From assembly GCA_903937225.1 (NCBI GenBank), contig CAIZYO010000184.1, positions 1 to 6,740 of the forward strand: a stretch of 6,740 nucleotides of DNA, read 5' to 3'. Both the position numbers and the translations under genes were made by a program. Shown here piece by piece: positions 6,183 to 6,740 of this stretch (position 1 is the stretch's first letter; each line of letters begins with the position of its first letter). The stretch is from an uncultured Chloroflexota bacterium (GTDB lineage Bacteria > Chloroflexota > Limnocylindria > Limnocylindrales > Limnocylindraceae). The notes below the pieces were generated by a model. The model was given only the letters and a program-made list of their open reading frames with translations. It searched no databases and was not told the DNA's origin.

Positions 6183-6740
6183 GTGAGCAAGAAGCCCGAC
6201 TTCACCCATCTCCACGTCCACACCGAGTTCAGCCTGCTCGACGGCATGAGCAAGATCGACGCGCTCATGGACGAGACAAAGGCGCTCGGCATGGACTCCA
6301 TTGCGATTACCGATCACGGAGCCCTCTACGGAACCGTGCAGTTTGTTCAAGCGGCGACGAAACGCGGGATCAAACCGGTCATCGGTGTGGAGACGTACGT
6401 TGCGCGTCGCGGCATGGGCGATAAGGAGGGGAAGGCTGACCAGCAGCCCTTCCACCTCGTCTTGCTCGCCACGAGCGCAACCGGCTATCGCAACCTCTGC
6501 CGACTCGTCACTGACGCGCACCTTGACGGCATGTACTACAAGCCGCGCATTGACCTTGAACACCTGGCGAAGTATTCGGAAGGGCTGATTGGACTCTCCG
6601 GCTGCCTGAACGGTGAGATCGCGCGCGCTCTAGAGGTTGATGACTGGGAGCATGCCCGCGCACTCGCTGGGCGTTACGGTGACATCTTTGGGAAGGACCG
6701 CTTCTATCTTGAAGTGCAGGATAAAGATCGGAAGAGCGTC
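6183..6740 (+). CDS. dnaE: DNA polymerase III alpha subunit DnaE, N-terminal PHP domain (3' truncated by window edge)
   Basis: DnaE is the catalytic subunit of the replicative polymerase. The first 186 residues are present and lie wholly in the PHP domain. The opening THLHVHTEFSLLDG holds His11, His13 and Asp20. ITDHGALYG has His45, and GVETYVA has Glu70. His91 lies in FHLVLLA and Cys141 in SGCLNGEI. These are seven of the nine metal ligands of PHP-type polymerases, and the last two would lie past the window edge. Their presence suggests an active metal site and possibly built-in 3'-5' proofreading, unlike the degenerate E. coli PHP. The GTG start is fixed. A TAG lies in frame twelve bases upstream, and the next in-frame ATG (codon 22) would remove the HxH motif. 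There is no ribosome binding site. DnaE1 fits, but a DnaE2-type paralogue cannot be excluded from this fragment. Confidence 0.95.
   Translation, partial: MSKKPDFTHLHVHTEFSLLDGMSKIDALMDETKALGMDSIAITDHGALYGTVQFVQAATKRGIKPVIGVETYVARRGMGDKEGKADQQPFHLVLLATSATGYRNLCRLVTDAHLDGMYYKPRIDLEHLAKYSEGLIGLSGCLNGEIARALEVDDWEHARALAGRYGDIFGKDRFYLEVQDKDRKSV

Noticed and set aside
6159..6563. 134-codon minus-strand open frame over the dnaE start
   Set aside because: It is opposite the PHP domain, whose metal ligands are intact, and would also cover the divergent spacer. It has no family resemblance.
1..6740. Search for tRNA genes, riboswitches, CRISPR repeats, insertion sequence ends, attachment sites or a defence-type gene cluster
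   Set aside because: Conserved housekeeping coding sequence fills nearly the whole window. The largest gap is 33 bases, too small for a riboswitch or RNA gene, and no repeated or terminal inverted structures were seen.

Overview
This window is a compact housekeeping segment of a GC-rich bacterial chromosome (roughly 60 % G+C by eye, not computed). It carries seven protein-coding genes with almost no intergenic DNA. I see no RNA gene, insertion sequence, CRISPR array, prophage gene or long repeat. The order ligA-gatC-gatA-X-gatB recalls Actinobacteria, for example Mycobacterium with pfkA as X. GatCAB, a Cys-rich zinc-type GatB and a DnaE with an intact PHP site also fit Actinobacteriota or Chloroflexota-like lineages. 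The phylum cannot be settled from this sequence.

Layout, left to right. Positions 1-878 hold the C-terminal 291 residues of NAD+-dependent DNA ligase LigA: zinc finger, helix-hairpin-helix region and BRCT domain. Positions 888-5342 hold gatC, gatA, a PLP-dependent class I aminotransferase and gatB. The three junctions among these four genes are identical 4-base ATGA overlaps, so they are probably one translationally coupled operon. One base after gatB starts a small gene for an unrecognised two-helix membrane protein (5344-5625). Eight bases further, a convergent minus-strand gene encodes a CoA_binding_2/YccU-family protein (6149 down to 5634). Then, 33 bp away and divergent, dnaE begins (6183 to the window edge), with its PHP domain.

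Functionally, GatCAB amidates misacylated Glu-tRNA(Gln) and/or Asp-tRNA(Asn). The embedded aminotransferase makes an amino acid, possibly aspartate or an aromatic one, and may link amino-acid supply to tRNA charging. LigA and DnaE are replication proteins.

The most interesting signal is regulatory. All three genes that are not coupled to an upstream neighbour (gatC, the CoA-binding gene and dnaE) have a TAGNNT hexamer exactly six bases before the start codon. This is the geometry of a -10 box driving a leaderless mRNA. The genes inside the operon lack it, and two of them have strong Shine-Dalgarno sites instead. Other points are the aminotransferase between gatA and gatB, an apparent excess of GATC/CGATCG, and a 33-bp divergent spacer holding two putative -10 boxes that could not be occupied together. 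I found no convincing undescribed multi-gene system.
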